Assembly (NCBI RefSeq): GCF_009696605.1
Contig: NZ_VULR01000010.1
Location: forward strand, 29,026-93,025
Length of the DNA stretch: 64,000 nucleotides
Direction: 5' to 3'
Source: Anaerosalibacter bizertensis
GTDB lineage: Bacteria > Bacillota > Clostridia > Tissierellales > Sporanaerobacteraceae
The notes under the pieces are model-generated. The model did not search any database and was not told where the DNA came from. It saw nothing but the letters and a program-made list of their open reading frames with translations. The translations under genes and the position numbers were made by a program. This document shows positions 35,839-45,105 of the stretch, in pieces. Each line of letters starts with the position of its first letter. The stretch's first letter is position 1.

Positions 35839-37080
35839 ATGGATGAATATATTACCTCCATTGACCTAGGAACTTCAAAAGTATGTGTTATTATCAGTGA
35901 AATAGATCAAACAGGACAACTTCAAATAATAGGAGTTGGGGTCTGCCCTTGTGAAGGGATTAAAAAAGGTGTTGTGGTAGATATTGAATCTACTTCTAGA
36001 GCTATACTATATGCACTAGAGCAAGCTGAAAATATGGCAAATGTGGAAGTGAACACAGCTTATGTAAATATACCTGGTGGGTATTCTAAAGTTATAAGGA
36101 ATAAAGGTATAATTGCTGTATCTGGAGAAGATAAAGAGATTGACTCTGATGATGTAAAGAGGGTTTTAAATTCTGCAGCCATACTTTCTTTACCACAGGA
36201 TCAACAGATAATAGATATAATCCCTACTCAGTATATAATAGATGGCTATGATGAAATAAAAGATCCTGTCGGAATGGTAGGAATTAGACTAGAGGCAGAT
36301 GTAGATATTGTCATAGGTTCTACTACAACAATCTTAAACACTGTTAAAAGCGCAAATGAAGTAGGTATGGAGGTTTTAGGAATAATACCTGAGCCTTTTG
36401 CAGCTTCTGAATCTGTATCTAATAGAGATGAAAGAGGACTAGGAGTTTTAATAATAGATATAGGAGCTGGAACTAGTGATTTCTCAGTTTTTAAAAATGA
36501 TAAATTGATATACAATGATTTAGTCCCTATTGCAGGGAACCATATAACAAATGACATATCTGTAGGGTTAAGAATTTCTTTTAATGAAAGTGAAAAGATA
36601 AAAAGAAAATTTGGTATAGCTTATACCCCTTTAGCTAGCGATGAAAAGATGTTAAAGGTTAATCCCATTGGTATAGATGAAAAAATAAATATTTCTGAAG
36701 TCCAATTGTCTAAGATAATTGAAGCTAGATTAGGGGAAATTTTTGAAATTATTAATGAAGAACTTATTAAAAATGATTTAAAAGAAGAGATATTGACTGG
36801 AGTAGTATTGACTGGTGGGGGCGTTGGATATTTCCCAGGTTCTAAGGAACTTGCTAAAGAGATATTTAATCTACCTGTAAGAATTGGTAAACCTAAATTT
36901 ATAGGAATTGATGAGCCTATATATTCTTCAGGTGCAGGGTTAATTAGTTATTCTCTTGAAAGGAAATTTAATTATTATATAGAATGTAATGATGTAGAGG
37001 TGAAAAAAAGTAAGTCTAAGAAGAATTCAGGAAATAGTATAACATCTTTTTTTAGAAGAATATGGGATGAATATTTTTAG
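35839..37080 (+). CDS. ftsA: Cell division protein FtsA
   Basis: 413-residue actin-like ATPase that ties FtsZ to the membrane. Phosphate 1 region [16 protein letters not shown], phosphate 2 [14 protein letters not shown] and adenosine motif [14 protein letters not shown] are clear, and the C-terminal tail ([11 protein letters not shown]) fits the amphipathic membrane-targeting helix. Ribosome site AAAGGGGGC. It overlaps or closely precedes ftsZ. Confidence 0.95.
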   Translation: MDEYITSIDLGTSKVCVIISEIDQTGQLQIIGVGVCPCEGIKKGVVVDIESTSRAILYALEQAENMANVEVNTAYVNIPGGYSKVIRNKGIIAVSGEDKEIDSDDVKRVLNSAAILSLPQDQQIIDIIPTQYIIDGYDEIKDPVGMVGIRLEADVDIVIGSTTTILNTVKSANEVGMEVLGIIPEPFAASESVSNRDERGLGVLIIDIGAGTSDFSVFKNDKLIYNDLVPIAGNHITNDISVGLRISFNESEKIKRKFGIAYTPLASDEKMLKVNPIGIDEKINISEVQLSKIIEARLGEIFEIINEELIKNDLKEEILTGVVLTGGGVGYFPGSKELAKEIFNLPVRIGKPKFIGIDEPIYSSGAGLISYSLERKFNYYIECNDVEVKKSKSKKNSGNSITSFFRRIWDEYF

Positions 37081-37105
37081 CATATTAGATAAGGGGGTTT
37101 ATGAC

Positions 37106-38200
37106 GTGTTTGACTTTGATGTGGAAGTAGAAGAATTTGCACATATTAAAGTTATAGGTGTTGGTGGAGGCGGTAATAATGCCGTCAATAGAATGGTTGA
37201 GTGTGGTGTTCAAGGTGTCGAGTTTATTGCCGTAAATACAGACAAGCAAGCATTGCAATCATCTAAAGCTGAAACTAAGTTGCAAATTGGAGAAAAATTA
37301 ACTAAAGGATTAGGAGCAGGAGCTAATCCAGATATAGGGATGAAAGCAGCAGAAGAAAGTAGAAATGAAATTGCTAATGCATTAGAAGGCGCAGATATGA
37401 TATTTATTACAGCAGGTATGGGAGGAGGTACTGGTACAGGAGCTGCACCTATAGTGGCAGAGGTGGCAAAAGAAATAGGAATATTAACTGTAGGAGTAGT
37501 TACTAAACCTTTTACCTTTGAAGGAAGACGAAGGATGGTTCATGCTGAAAAAGGTATTGAAGAATTAAAGGATAAAGTAGATACATTAGTTACTATTCCA
37601 AATGATAGATTATTGCAAGTTGCAGAGAAAAAAACTACTATCATGGAAGCATTTGCCATGGCTGATGAAGTACTAAAACAAGGTATTCAAGGTATTTCAG
37701 ATTTAATAGCTGTACCAGCTCTTATTAATTTAGATTTTGCCGATGTGAAGACTATTATGTATGATCAAGGAATAGCTCATATGGGTATTGGACAGGCAGC
37801 TGGAGATAATAGAGCACAAGATGCAGCAAGACAAGCTATTCAAAGTCCACTTTTAGAAACTTCTATTGAAGGGGCTAAAGCAGTACTTTTAAATATAACT
37901 GGTGGAGCAGATTTAGGAATATTTGAAGTTAATGAAGCTGCCGATTTAATTAGACAATCAGTAGACCAAGATGCAAATATAATATTTGGAGCAGGAATAG
38001 ATGATTCATTAAATGAAGAATTAAAAATAACTGTTATAGCTACTGGTTTTGAAGAATTAAGGAAAAAACCTACTGTTAGAAGAAGTATAGAAGAGACAAA
38101 TGCTGATGAAAAATTAAAGAATAGGGAAGAAATATCAGACAGTCAATTTGATTTAGATGACTTAGATATACCTACTTTCCTAAGAAAAAAAGATAGATAA
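37106..38200 (+). CDS. ftsZ: Cell division GTPase FtsZ
   Basis: 364-residue tubulin homologue forming the division ring. [15 protein letters not shown] opens the protein, the tubulin signature [10 protein letters not shown] is intact, and the C-terminal conserved peptide reads [12 protein letters not shown], the FtsA-binding tail. GTG 37106, 8 bases after AAGGGGG, gives the canonical N terminus; an in-frame ATG at 37067 lies within ftsA. A strong terminator ends the dcw operon here. Confidence 0.96.
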   Translation: MFDFDVEVEEFAHIKVIGVGGGGNNAVNRMVECGVQGVEFIAVNTDKQALQSSKAETKLQIGEKLTKGLGAGANPDIGMKAAEESRNEIANALEGADMIFITAGMGGGTGTGAAPIVAEVAKEIGILTVGVVTKPFTFEGRRRMVHAEKGIEELKDKVDTLVTIPNDRLLQVAEKKTTIMEAFAMADEVLKQGIQGISDLIAVPALINLDFADVKTIMYDQGIAHMGIGQAAGDNRAQDAARQAIQSPLLETSIEGAKAVLLNITGGADLGIFEVNEAADLIRQSVDQDANIIFGAGIDDSLNEELKITVIATGFEELRKKPTVRRSIEETNADEKLKNREEISDSQFDLDDLDIPTFLRKKDR

Positions 38201-38216
38201 AAATAAATATTATGTC

Positions 38217-38255
38217 AAAAAATCGTTTCTCAAAAAGAGAGACGATTTTTTTTGA
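38217..38255 (+). terminator. Intrinsic terminator of the dcw operon after ftsZ
   Basis: Stem AATCGTTTCTC / GAGAGACGATT with one wobble, flanked by A and T runs. Confidence 0.88.
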
Positions 38256-38264
38256 GCCTAAGAA

Positions 38265-38297
38265 ATGACAATATTTTCTATACATATAATATATAAT
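38265..38297 (+). promoter_or_regulatory. Candidate spoIIG promoter with long spacer
   Basis: ATGACA (38265-38270) and TATAAT (38292-38297) are 21 bases apart; a second TATAAT lies at 38285. The Bacillus spoIIG promoter is known for an over-long spacer and Spo0A activation. TGACAAT overlapping the -35 is only a poor 0A-box match. The whole is a suggestion. Confidence 0.35.
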
Positions 38298-38362
38298 AGA
38301 CATAAAATTATTATAACTTGAATAAAAGTAGAGTATAGAGTTTTTTTAAAAGGGGGCATTAT

Positions 38363-39259
38363 ATGTATATTTATGCTGAGTACTTGATAATGGAAAATGT
38401 TATTATTAATTATATTATACTATATGTCACTAAAAAGATTACTAGAACAGAAACAAGTAAATCAAGGCTTTTAATAGCGGCGCTTATAGGCTCAGTTTAT
38501 ACTTTAGTAATGTTTTTTCCATCCCTTAATTTTATGACTAAATTCACAGTGAAAGTTGCTATATCTGTGCTGATAATCATATTTGCATTTAATCCAGAAA
38601 AATTTTCAAATTTTATTAGATTGTTATCTACTTTCTATGTAACAGCTTTTGTATTTGCTGGTGCTACTTTTGCCTTATTTTATGTGATGAATACAAATTT
38701 TTCAGTTTATAATGGTGTGTTTTATATAAAAGATTTTCCAATAAGATTTTTAATATTAGGCATTACTTTATCTTTTATTCTAATAAAATATGTATTCAAA
38801 TACTTACAAATAAAATTAGGAAAAACAGATGTTCTAACGAATGTAATAATAAACTTAAATAATAAACAAGCTAATATAGTGGCTTTAGTTGATACAGGTA
38901 ATTCTCTAAAAGAGCCTATAAGCCAAAGACCTGTAATAATAGTTGAATTTTTTGCTATAAAGGATTTGCTTCCAGAAAAGGTTCAGAATTTATTTTTAGA
39001 AAATGAAGATTTAGATCTAGATGAGATTACAGATATTATGATAGAGTCTGTAGATGAAATAAAGCTTAGAGTTATACCATTTAAAGCTATAGGAACAGAA
39101 AATGGTATCTTATTAGGATTTAAACCAGACGAGATTTTAATAATGAATGAAGCTACAGAAAGGAAGATAGAAGAAGAGATAGTGGTAGGGATCTATAATA
39201 ATAAATTGTCTAATGACAATAAATATAAAGGGTTACTTAACCCAGAAATTTTATACTAA
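38363..39259 (+). CDS. spoIIGA: Sigma-E processing peptidase SpoIIGA
   Basis: 298-residue protein with five N-terminal membrane helices (residues 1-150) and a C-terminal aspartic-protease domain with VALVDTGNSL, catalytic Asp177. It removes the pro-sequence of SigE in the mother cell after a SpoIIR signal. The ribosome site is AGGGGGC. sigE follows by 15 bp, the conserved spoIIG operon. Confidence 0.93.
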   Translation: MYIYAEYLIMENVIINYIILYVTKKITRTETSKSRLLIAALIGSVYTLVMFFPSLNFMTKFTVKVAISVLIIIFAFNPEKFSNFIRLLSTFYVTAFVFAGATFALFYVMNTNFSVYNGVFYIKDFPIRFLILGITLSFILIKYVFKYLQIKLGKTDVLTNVIINLNNKQANIVALVDTGNSLKEPISQRPVIIVEFFAIKDLLPEKVQNLFLENEDLDLDEITDIMIESVDEIKLRVIPFKAIGTENGILLGFKPDEILIMNEATERKIEEEIVVGIYNNKLSNDNKYKGLLNPEILY

Positions 39260-39274
39260 GGGGATGACAATGGT

Positions 39275-40000
39275 ATGAAGAATTTAGTAAAAATTAGAAT
39301 GAAGGTTAGTTTGTTTTTATTTAAAGCAGGTTCAAAATTTAAAATGTTAAAAGAAGTATTTTATATTGGAAGTGGAGAAGTGCTTCCGCCACCTTTGAAA
39401 CCAGAGGAAGAAATGGATTTAATATCTCAATTAAAAGAAGAAAATAATAGTGTGAAAGGTACTCTTATAGAAAGGAATTTAAGACTGGTTGTTTATATAG
39501 CTAGAAAATTTGAAAATACAGGGGTATGTGTAGAAGATTTAATTTCTATTGGAACAATAGGACTTATTAAAGCTGTTAATACTTTTAATCCAGAAAAAAA
39601 GATAAAACTTGCCACATATGCTTCTAAATGTATTGAAAATGAAATACTTATGTATTTAAGAAGGAATAATAAAGTTAAGTCAGAAGTATCTTTTGATGAA
39701 CCATTAAATGTAGATTGGGATGGAAATGAGCTATTACTTTCAGATGTACTGGGGACTGATGCAGATATTATATTTAAGTATTTAGAGGAAGAAATAGATA
39801 GAGAGCTTCTAGATCAAGCAATAGATAAATTATCTGGTAGAGAAAAAAAGATAGTTGAGCTACGCTTTGGACTTAAAAATGGTCAAGAAAAAACCCAAAA
39901 AGAAGTTGCTGATATATTAGGTATATCCCAATCTTATATTTCAAGACTTGAAAAAAGGATTATTAAAAGACTTGAAAAAGAAGTAAGTAGAATGGTCTAA
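39275..40000 (+). CDS. sigE: Sporulation sigma factor SigE (pro-form)
   Basis: 241-residue sigma-70-family factor for early mother-cell genes. The N-terminal pro-sequence (about the first 27 residues, ending near [19 protein letters not shown]) is present. Region 2 reads [22 protein letters not shown] and region 4 ends with [19 protein letters not shown]. Made inactive and cleaved by SpoIIGA from the gene just upstream. Confidence 0.95.
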   Translation: MKNLVKIRMKVSLFLFKAGSKFKMLKEVFYIGSGEVLPPPLKPEEEMDLISQLKEENNSVKGTLIERNLRLVVYIARKFENTGVCVEDLISIGTIGLIKAVNTFNPEKKIKLATYASKCIENEILMYLRRNNKVKSEVSFDEPLNVDWDGNELLLSDVLGTDADIIFKYLEEEIDRELLDQAIDKLSGREKKIVELRFGLKNGQEKTQKEVADILGISQSYISRLEKRIIKRLEKEVSRMV

Positions 40001-40131
40001 TAACAAGGGATACAGAGTTTTTCTTTAAAATGGTTAATCTATTTACTTTAATTATTGAATAAAAAAATTCAGACAGGTAATAATTTTATTTTAAAAGGGG
40101 CAAAAAGTGGTGAAAGGGATGAAGAAAAATA

Positions 40132-40905
40132 ATGCGTAGCAATAAAGTAGAAATTTGTGGAGTTAATACATCAGAATTACCTGTTCTCACCAATGAAGAG
40201 ATGCAAAAGCTATTTATAAAAATTAAAGCTGGGGATATGGAGGCAAGGGAAGAGTTTATTAGAGGAAATTTAAGATTAGTATTAAGTATTATTCAAAGGT
40301 TCAATAAAAGGGGAGAACCTGTGGATGATTTGTTTCAAGTGGGCTGTATAGGTCTTATTAAAGCTATAGATAACTTTGATTTAAGCCAGAACGTTAAGTT
40401 TTCTACTTATGCTGTTCCTATGATAATAGGAGAGATAAGAAGATATTTAAGAGATAATAATTCTATTAGAGTTAGTAGATCCCTAAGGGACATAGCTTAT
40501 AAAGCATTGCAATCGAGAGATCAGTTTGTAAATAAACATTCTAGAGAACCTACAGTAATAGAAATAGCAAAAGATTTAAATATGCCTAAGGAAGAAGTAG
40601 TTTTTGCTTTGGATGCAATACAGGAACCTATTTCATTATTTGAGCCTATATATCATGATAGTGGGGACGCTATATATGTAATGGATCAAGTTAAAGATGA
40701 AAAAAGTGAAGATGAAGTTTGGCTTCAAGAAATTGCATTAAGAGAAGCATTAGATAAATTAAATGATAGGGAAAAGCATATTTTAAATTTAAGATTTTAT
40801 GAGGGGAAAACTCAGATGGAAGTTGCAGAAGAAATTGGGATTTCTCAAGCTCAAGTTTCCAGACTTGAAAAAAATGCATTAAAAAACATGAGAAACTTTA
40901 TTTAA
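40132..40905 (+). CDS. sigG: Sporulation sigma factor SigG
   Basis: 257-residue late-forespore sigma factor. The N terminus NKVEICGVNTSELPVL is diagnostic of SigG, followed by region 2 (GNLRLVLSIIQRFNKRGEPV), region 3 and region 4 (QMEVAEEIGISQAQVSRLE). It sits 131 bp after sigE as in other spore formers; a GAAAGGGATG upstream is a rather distant ribosome site (about 12 bases), which could keep translation low. Confidence 0.95.
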   Translation: MRSNKVEICGVNTSELPVLTNEEMQKLFIKIKAGDMEAREEFIRGNLRLVLSIIQRFNKRGEPVDDLFQVGCIGLIKAIDNFDLSQNVKFSTYAVPMIIGEIRRYLRDNNSIRVSRSLRDIAYKALQSRDQFVNKHSREPTVIEIAKDLNMPKEEVVFALDAIQEPISLFEPIYHDSGDAIYVMDQVKDEKSEDEVWLQEIALREALDKLNDREKHILNLRFYEGKTQMEVAEEIGISQAQVSRLEKNALKNMRNFI

Positions 40906-40910
40906 TGAAA

Positions 40911-40960
40911 ATTTGCCTATTCATTCTTAGTTATATAGCCAAGGATGAATAGGCTTTTTA
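40911..40960 (+). terminator. Intrinsic terminator of sigG
   Basis: Stem GCCTATTCATTCTT / AAGGATGAATAGGC with one wobble, followed by TTTTTATTTA. Confidence 0.88.
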
Positions 40961-41051
40961 TTTAGATTATCCAATATATTAATTTAGTCATATTATATAG
41001 ATGTATAAAAATATATATAATATAGGACAACAATTAAAGGATGGTGAGATA

Positions 41052-41294
41052 ATGGTTAGGATATCAGAACTAAGAGAAAAAGAAGTTATAAATGTAAGGG
41101 ATGGTTCTAGAATAGGGGTTATAGAAGATGTGAAAGTAGATTTATCTAAAGGAGAGGTAACAGCTGTAATTATACCTAGATTAGGAAAAGTTTTTAGTTT
41201 ATTTGGGAAAAACCAAGATATAATAATAAATTGGAATGATATTATGAAAATTGGTATAGATACTATCTTAGTAGATTTAAAAGAAATTGAATAA
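41052..41294 (+). CDS. YlmC/YmxH-family PRC-barrel protein
   Basis: 80-residue PRC-barrel protein (VRISELREKEVINVRDGSRI; IGVIEDVKVDLSKGEVTAVI). Close relatives are annotated as YlmC/YmxH sporulation proteins and are usually found between sigG and nrdR, as here. ATG 41052 behind GGTGAGATA gives the standard length. Molecular role unknown. Confidence 0.88.
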   Translation: MVRISELREKEVINVRDGSRIGVIEDVKVDLSKGEVTAVIIPRLGKVFSLFGKNQDIIINWNDIMKIGIDTILVDLKEIE

Positions 41295-41389
41295 ATCTAT
41301 ATTAGACAATTTTTAATCTATATATTATAATTAAATAACTAGATGATAATAATAGATAGACATTGGATATCTTATAAAGAGGTGAGACG

Positions 41390-41845
41390 ATGAAATGTCC
41401 TTTTTGTGATTTTTATGAAACTAAAGTAATAGATTCTAGACCTACCGATGAAGGACAAGCTATTAGAAGAAGAAGAGAATGTATGAAGTGCAGAAAAAGA
41501 TTTACAACTTATGAGAAAATAGAAGAAATACCTTTGATTGTAGTTAAAAAAGATGGGAATAGACAGCCTTACAATAGGAATAAATTACTTAATGGAATAA
41601 TAAAAGCTTGTGAAAAACGTCCAGTGCCTATGAATACTATAGAACAAATAGTTGACGATATTGAAAAAACACTATATAATTCAATGGAAAAAGAAGTAAC
41701 TAGCAATCATATTGGAGAAATGGTAATGAATAAACTTAAAGATATAGATGAAGTATCTTATGTAAGATATGCTTCTGTATACAGGCAGTTTAAGGATATA
41801 AGTACTTTTATGGATGAATTAAAAAAGCTTTTAGATGAAGAATAA
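41390..41845 (+). CDS. nrdR: Transcriptional repressor NrdR
   Basis: 151-residue repressor of ribonucleotide reductase genes. The zinc ribbon uses CPFC at residues 3-6 and CMKC further on ([15 protein letters not shown]), and the ATP-cone domain follows ([19 protein letters not shown]). It senses (d)ATP by family knowledge. No nrd genes or clear NrdR boxes were seen in the window. Confidence 0.96.
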   Translation: MKCPFCDFYETKVIDSRPTDEGQAIRRRRECMKCRKRFTTYEKIEEIPLIVVKKDGNRQPYNRNKLLNGIIKACEKRPVPMNTIEQIVDDIEKTLYNSMEKEVTSNHIGEMVMNKLKDIDEVSYVRYASVYRQFKDISTFMDELKKLLDEE

Positions 41846-41854
41846 AGAATAGAC

Positions 41855-41887
41855 AGGACTTTACTGTAAGTAGAGTCCTATTTATTT
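41855..41887 (+). terminator. Probable terminator of nrdR
   Basis: Stem AGGACTTTAC / GTAGAGTCCT with a TGTAA loop, then ATTTATTTAAG. The T tract is interrupted, so read-through into pgeF is possible. Confidence 0.55.
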
Positions 41888-41902
41888 AAGAGGAGTGAAA
41901 AT

Positions 41903-42652
41903 ATGAGTTTTAAACTTGTATCTAATAATGAGAATATTCAATATTATATAATTGAATCCTTTCAAAAATCCAATAAAGTTGAACACCTTTTTTCAACTAG
42001 AATTGGATGGGATAATGAAAACTTTTCAAAACAGATTTCAAAGATATTTGATGTGGAAGAAGATAATATAGTTTTCTCAAAACAAGTTCATGGAACAAAT
42101 ATTGGCTATGTACAAAATATTGAGGAATATAAAAACAAAGTATATCCCAAGGGTGTAGATGGACTTATTACTGATAGAAAGAACATAGTATTAGTTACTT
42201 ATTATGCAGATTGTGTACCATTATTTTTCTTAGACATAGAAAAAGAAGTTATAGCTTTAGCCCATTCAGGATGGAAAGGGACAGTGAAAAATATTGGAGG
42301 AAAAATGGTAGATTTAATGGTGGGAAAATTCAATTCAGCTCCGGAGAATATACTTGTTGGAATAGGACCTTCTATAGGTTCCTGCTGTTACGAAGTAGGA
42401 AAAGACGTATATAATGAATTTAAAGAAAGACATCCCTTTTATAAACAGTTATTTATTCCAATAAAGGATAATAAGTTTTATTTAGATTTATGGAAAGCAA
42501 ATAAAACTTTATTAGAAGATAAAGGGATACCTAGTGAGAATATTACAGTTAGTAATATTTGTACTAGTTGTAATAACCAAAAACTTTACTCATATAGGAA
42601 AGAAAACGGAACTAAAAATAGAATGATTTCAGCTATTAAACTAAAGGGTTAA
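41903..42652 (+). CDS. pgeF: Peptidoglycan editing factor PgeF (YfiH/laccase-domain)
   Basis: 249-residue copper-oxidase-like (DUF152) protein. The metal or active-site residues lie in SKQVHGTNIG, TYYADCVPLFF, ALAHSGWKGTVKNIGGKMV and SIGSCCYEVG. In other bacteria it removes L-Ser mis-incorporated into muropeptides and it also has purine nucleosidase-type relatives. Its location next to nrdR and the dcw cluster is common. Ribosome site AAGAGGAG. Confidence 0.9.
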   Translation: MSFKLVSNNENIQYYIIESFQKSNKVEHLFSTRIGWDNENFSKQISKIFDVEEDNIVFSKQVHGTNIGYVQNIEEYKNKVYPKGVDGLITDRKNIVLVTYYADCVPLFFLDIEKEVIALAHSGWKGTVKNIGGKMVDLMVGKFNSAPENILVGIGPSIGSCCYEVGKDVYNEFKERHPFYKQLFIPIKDNKFYLDLWKANKTLLEDKGIPSENITVSNICTSCNNQKLYSYRKENGTKNRMISAIKLKG

Positions 42653-42667
42653 TTTGGGGGTAGAAAC

Positions 42668-43357
42668 ATGAATGAAAAAATTTTAGTTGTTGATGATGAA
42701 GAACATATCGTCGAACTACTAAAATATAATTTAGAGAGTAATGGTTATATAGTAAAAGAAGCTTATACTGGTAGAGAAGTTTTAGAATTTGTTTATAAGG
42801 AAAAATTTGATCTTATAATATTAGACCTTATGATTCCAGAAATTGATGGAATTGAAGTCTGTAAAATATTAAAGAGGGATTTAGAGACTAGCCATATTCC
42901 CATTATTATGCTAACTGCTAAAAGTGGAGAAACAGATAAAGTATTAGGATTAGAAATTGGTGCTGATGACTATATAACAAAGCCTTTTAGCATTAGAGAA
43001 TTACTTGCAAGAGTTAAAGCAGTATTGAGACGTATAGACAAAAAAGATTATATTAAAAAAGGGATTTTAAAAGTAGAGGATATAGTTATAGATATGGATA
43101 GATATGAAGTTAGAAAGAAAGATGAAGTTATAGATTTAACTTATAAGGAGTTTGAACTATTAAAAATATTAGCAGAAAATAGAGGTAAAGCATTGTCTAG
43201 GAATATGCTTTTAGATATGGTTTGGGGCTACGACTACTTTGGTGAGACTAGGACTGTAGATGTTCATATTAGAAACTTAAGAAAGAAAATAGAGGATGAT
43301 GATAGAAATCCAAAGTATATTGAAACTGTAAGAGGGATTGGTTATAAATTGAGATAG
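42668..43357 (+). CDS. OmpR/PhoP-family response regulator
   Basis: 229-residue two-component response regulator. The receiver has the acidic pair at 9-10, phosphorylation site Asp53 (LIILDLMIPEIDG) and Lys in ITKPFS. The C-terminal winged helix carries RTVDVHIRNLRKKIEDD and ETVRGIGYKLR. It resembles PhoP/PhoB closely and, with the next gene, could control the Pho-box pst operon at 13.7 kb; WalR-like or other roles remain possible. Confidence 0.92.
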   Translation: MNEKILVVDDEEHIVELLKYNLESNGYIVKEAYTGREVLEFVYKEKFDLIILDLMIPEIDGIEVCKILKRDLETSHIPIIMLTAKSGETDKVLGLEIGADDYITKPFSIRELLARVKAVLRRIDKKDYIKKGILKVEDIVIDMDRYEVRKKDEVIDLTYKEFELLKILAENRGKALSRNMLLDMVWGYDYFGETRTVDVHIRNLRKKIEDDDRNPKYIETVRGIGYKLR

Positions 43358-43367
43358 GTGATAAATT

Positions 43368-45086
43368 ATGAAGAAGAGAATATTTATTATTTTTTCTAGT
43401 TTGGTACTAATAGGGGTAATAACCACTGGAATATTGTCCTTAAGTTTTCAAAGAATGATTCATTTAAAGTCCTTGGAAGACAAATTAAACTCAAATTCTA
43501 TACTTATTAAAGAACTAGTTGAAAAAGAGAATATGGAGAATATGGATTTAAATTTATTAGCAAAAGAATATTCAAAATCTATTGATGTAAGAGTTACTTT
43601 TTTTGATGGAAAAGGAAATGTAGTAGGAGATAGTACTGTAGAAAAAAAAGATGAAGATGTAAAGGATGTACTATCAATAAGTATTCCTATTGATAATAAA
43701 GAAATAAATATTTCAAAGCTTAGACTTTCTGTAGACTCTAACAATATAGATGATTTAAATAAAAAGTTCATGAAATATTTAGTGATATCAATTTTTGCAG
43801 GGCTTATAGTAGCTTTTCTCATTGGATTAAGATATATTGAGCATGCTTCAGATCCATATAAGGAGCTAATTGAGGCTACCAAAAATATTTCTTATGGAAA
43901 TTATGGAGAGAAGGTTTCTCTTCAACAAGACGATGAATTAGGTGCTTTAGCAAATAGTTTTAATAATATGAGTGTAAAATTAGATGATACAATTAAAAAG
44001 CTACAAGAAAGCAATACGAAGCTTAAAGCTACACTTACAAGTGTAGTTGATGGCCTTATTGCATTGGATAATAATTTTAATTTAATTTTATTCAATCCAG
44101 CTGCAGAAAAGATATTTGGTATAGAAGGACAAAAAATCATGGGGAAGAATATATTAGATGTTTTTTTAGAAGATAAGACATATAAAATATTTGAAGGGCT
44201 GACTAGCAACGAGACTATATGGGAGAAGGAAATGGAAATATACAGTCCAGAATATAGGGTTTTAAATGTATACGCTAACCCTATTATTTTAAATAATGAT
44301 CCTACTAGAAAATTAGGAATGGTATATTTATTCCAGGATGTGACCAAGGTCAAAAAGCTAGAAAGAGTAAGAGAGGATTTTGTTGCTAATGTATCCCATG
44401 AACTAAAAACTCCACTAACATCGATAAAAGGATTTATTGAAACTTTAAAAGGTGGAGCTATAGAAGATAAAAATGTGTCTTATAAATTTTTAGATATTAT
44501 TGACGTGGAAGTAGATAGATTAAATTGTTTAGTTGATGATCTGTTACTCCTTTCAGAAATCGAAAATAAAAATAGCAATACAGTATATGAGTATTTTAAC
44601 GTAGAAGAAATTATAGATAACTTATTCCAGGTATTAAATAAAATTGCAAAAGAAAAAAATATAATATTAGAAAAAGAGATTGAAGAAAATATTCCACAAT
44701 TGTATGGAAGTTACAATCACTTTAGGCAGATGCTTATGAATTTAATAGATAATGGTATAAAATATACTCCAAATGGTGGAAAAGTAAAAGTTTCAGTATT
44801 TGAAAAAGATGAAAAACTAGTAATTAAGGTTAAGGATACTGGTATAGGAATCGATAAAAAACATCAAAATAGATTATTTGAACGGTTTTATAGAGCAGAT
44901 AAGGCAAGAAGTAGACAAGTAGGAGGAACTGGATTAGGATTGGCTATTGTAAAACATATAGTTTTAATGTTTAATGGTAAAATAGATTTACAAAGTGAAC
45001 CTAATAGAGGTTCAATATTTACTATTGAAATACCTTTAGATGAAAAAGGTTTAGATAAACTTGTAGATATTGAAGATAAAAATTAA
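43368..45086 (+). CDS. PAS-containing sensor histidine kinase (PhoR-like)
   Basis: 572 residues: membrane helix 1 (about 5-25), short extracytoplasmic domain, helix 2 (about 138-158), HAMP (about 160-215), PAS (about 220-325), HisKA with His344 (VANVSHELKTPLTSIKGF), and HATPase with N box NLIDNGIKYTP, DTGIGI and GGTGLGLAIVK. The layout is that of PhoR/WalK/ResE kinases. It lies 10 bp after its response regulator and 19 bp before the sigma-54 activator gene. Phosphate as signal is inferred only. Confidence 0.92.
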   Translation: MKKRIFIIFSSLVLIGVITTGILSLSFQRMIHLKSLEDKLNSNSILIKELVEKENMENMDLNLLAKEYSKSIDVRVTFFDGKGNVVGDSTVEKKDEDVKDVLSISIPIDNKEINISKLRLSVDSNNIDDLNKKFMKYLVISIFAGLIVAFLIGLRYIEHASDPYKELIEATKNISYGNYGEKVSLQQDDELGALANSFNNMSVKLDDTIKKLQESNTKLKATLTSVVDGLIALDNNFNLILFNPAAEKIFGIEGQKIMGKNILDVFLEDKTYKIFEGLTSNETIWEKEMEIYSPEYRVLNVYANPIILNNDPTRKLGMVYLFQDVTKVKKLERVREDFVANVSHELKTPLTSIKGFIETLKGGAIEDKNVSYKFLDIIDVEVDRLNCLVDDLLLLSEIENKNSNTVYEYFNVEEIIDNLFQVLNKIAKEKNIILEKEIEENIPQLYGSYNHFRQMLMNLIDNGIKYTPNGGKVKVSVFEKDEKLVIKVKDTGIGIDKKHQNRLFERFYRADKARSRQVGGTGLGLAIVKHIVLMFNGKIDLQSEPNRGSIFTIEIPLDEKGLDKLVDIEDKN

Positions 45087-45105
45087 GATTTAAGAGGTTG
45101 ATATA

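Noticed and set aside
37067..37105. Upstream ATG for ftsZ inside the ftsA C terminus
   Set aside because: The extra 13 residues match no FtsZ N terminus, and AAGGGGG precedes GTG 37106.
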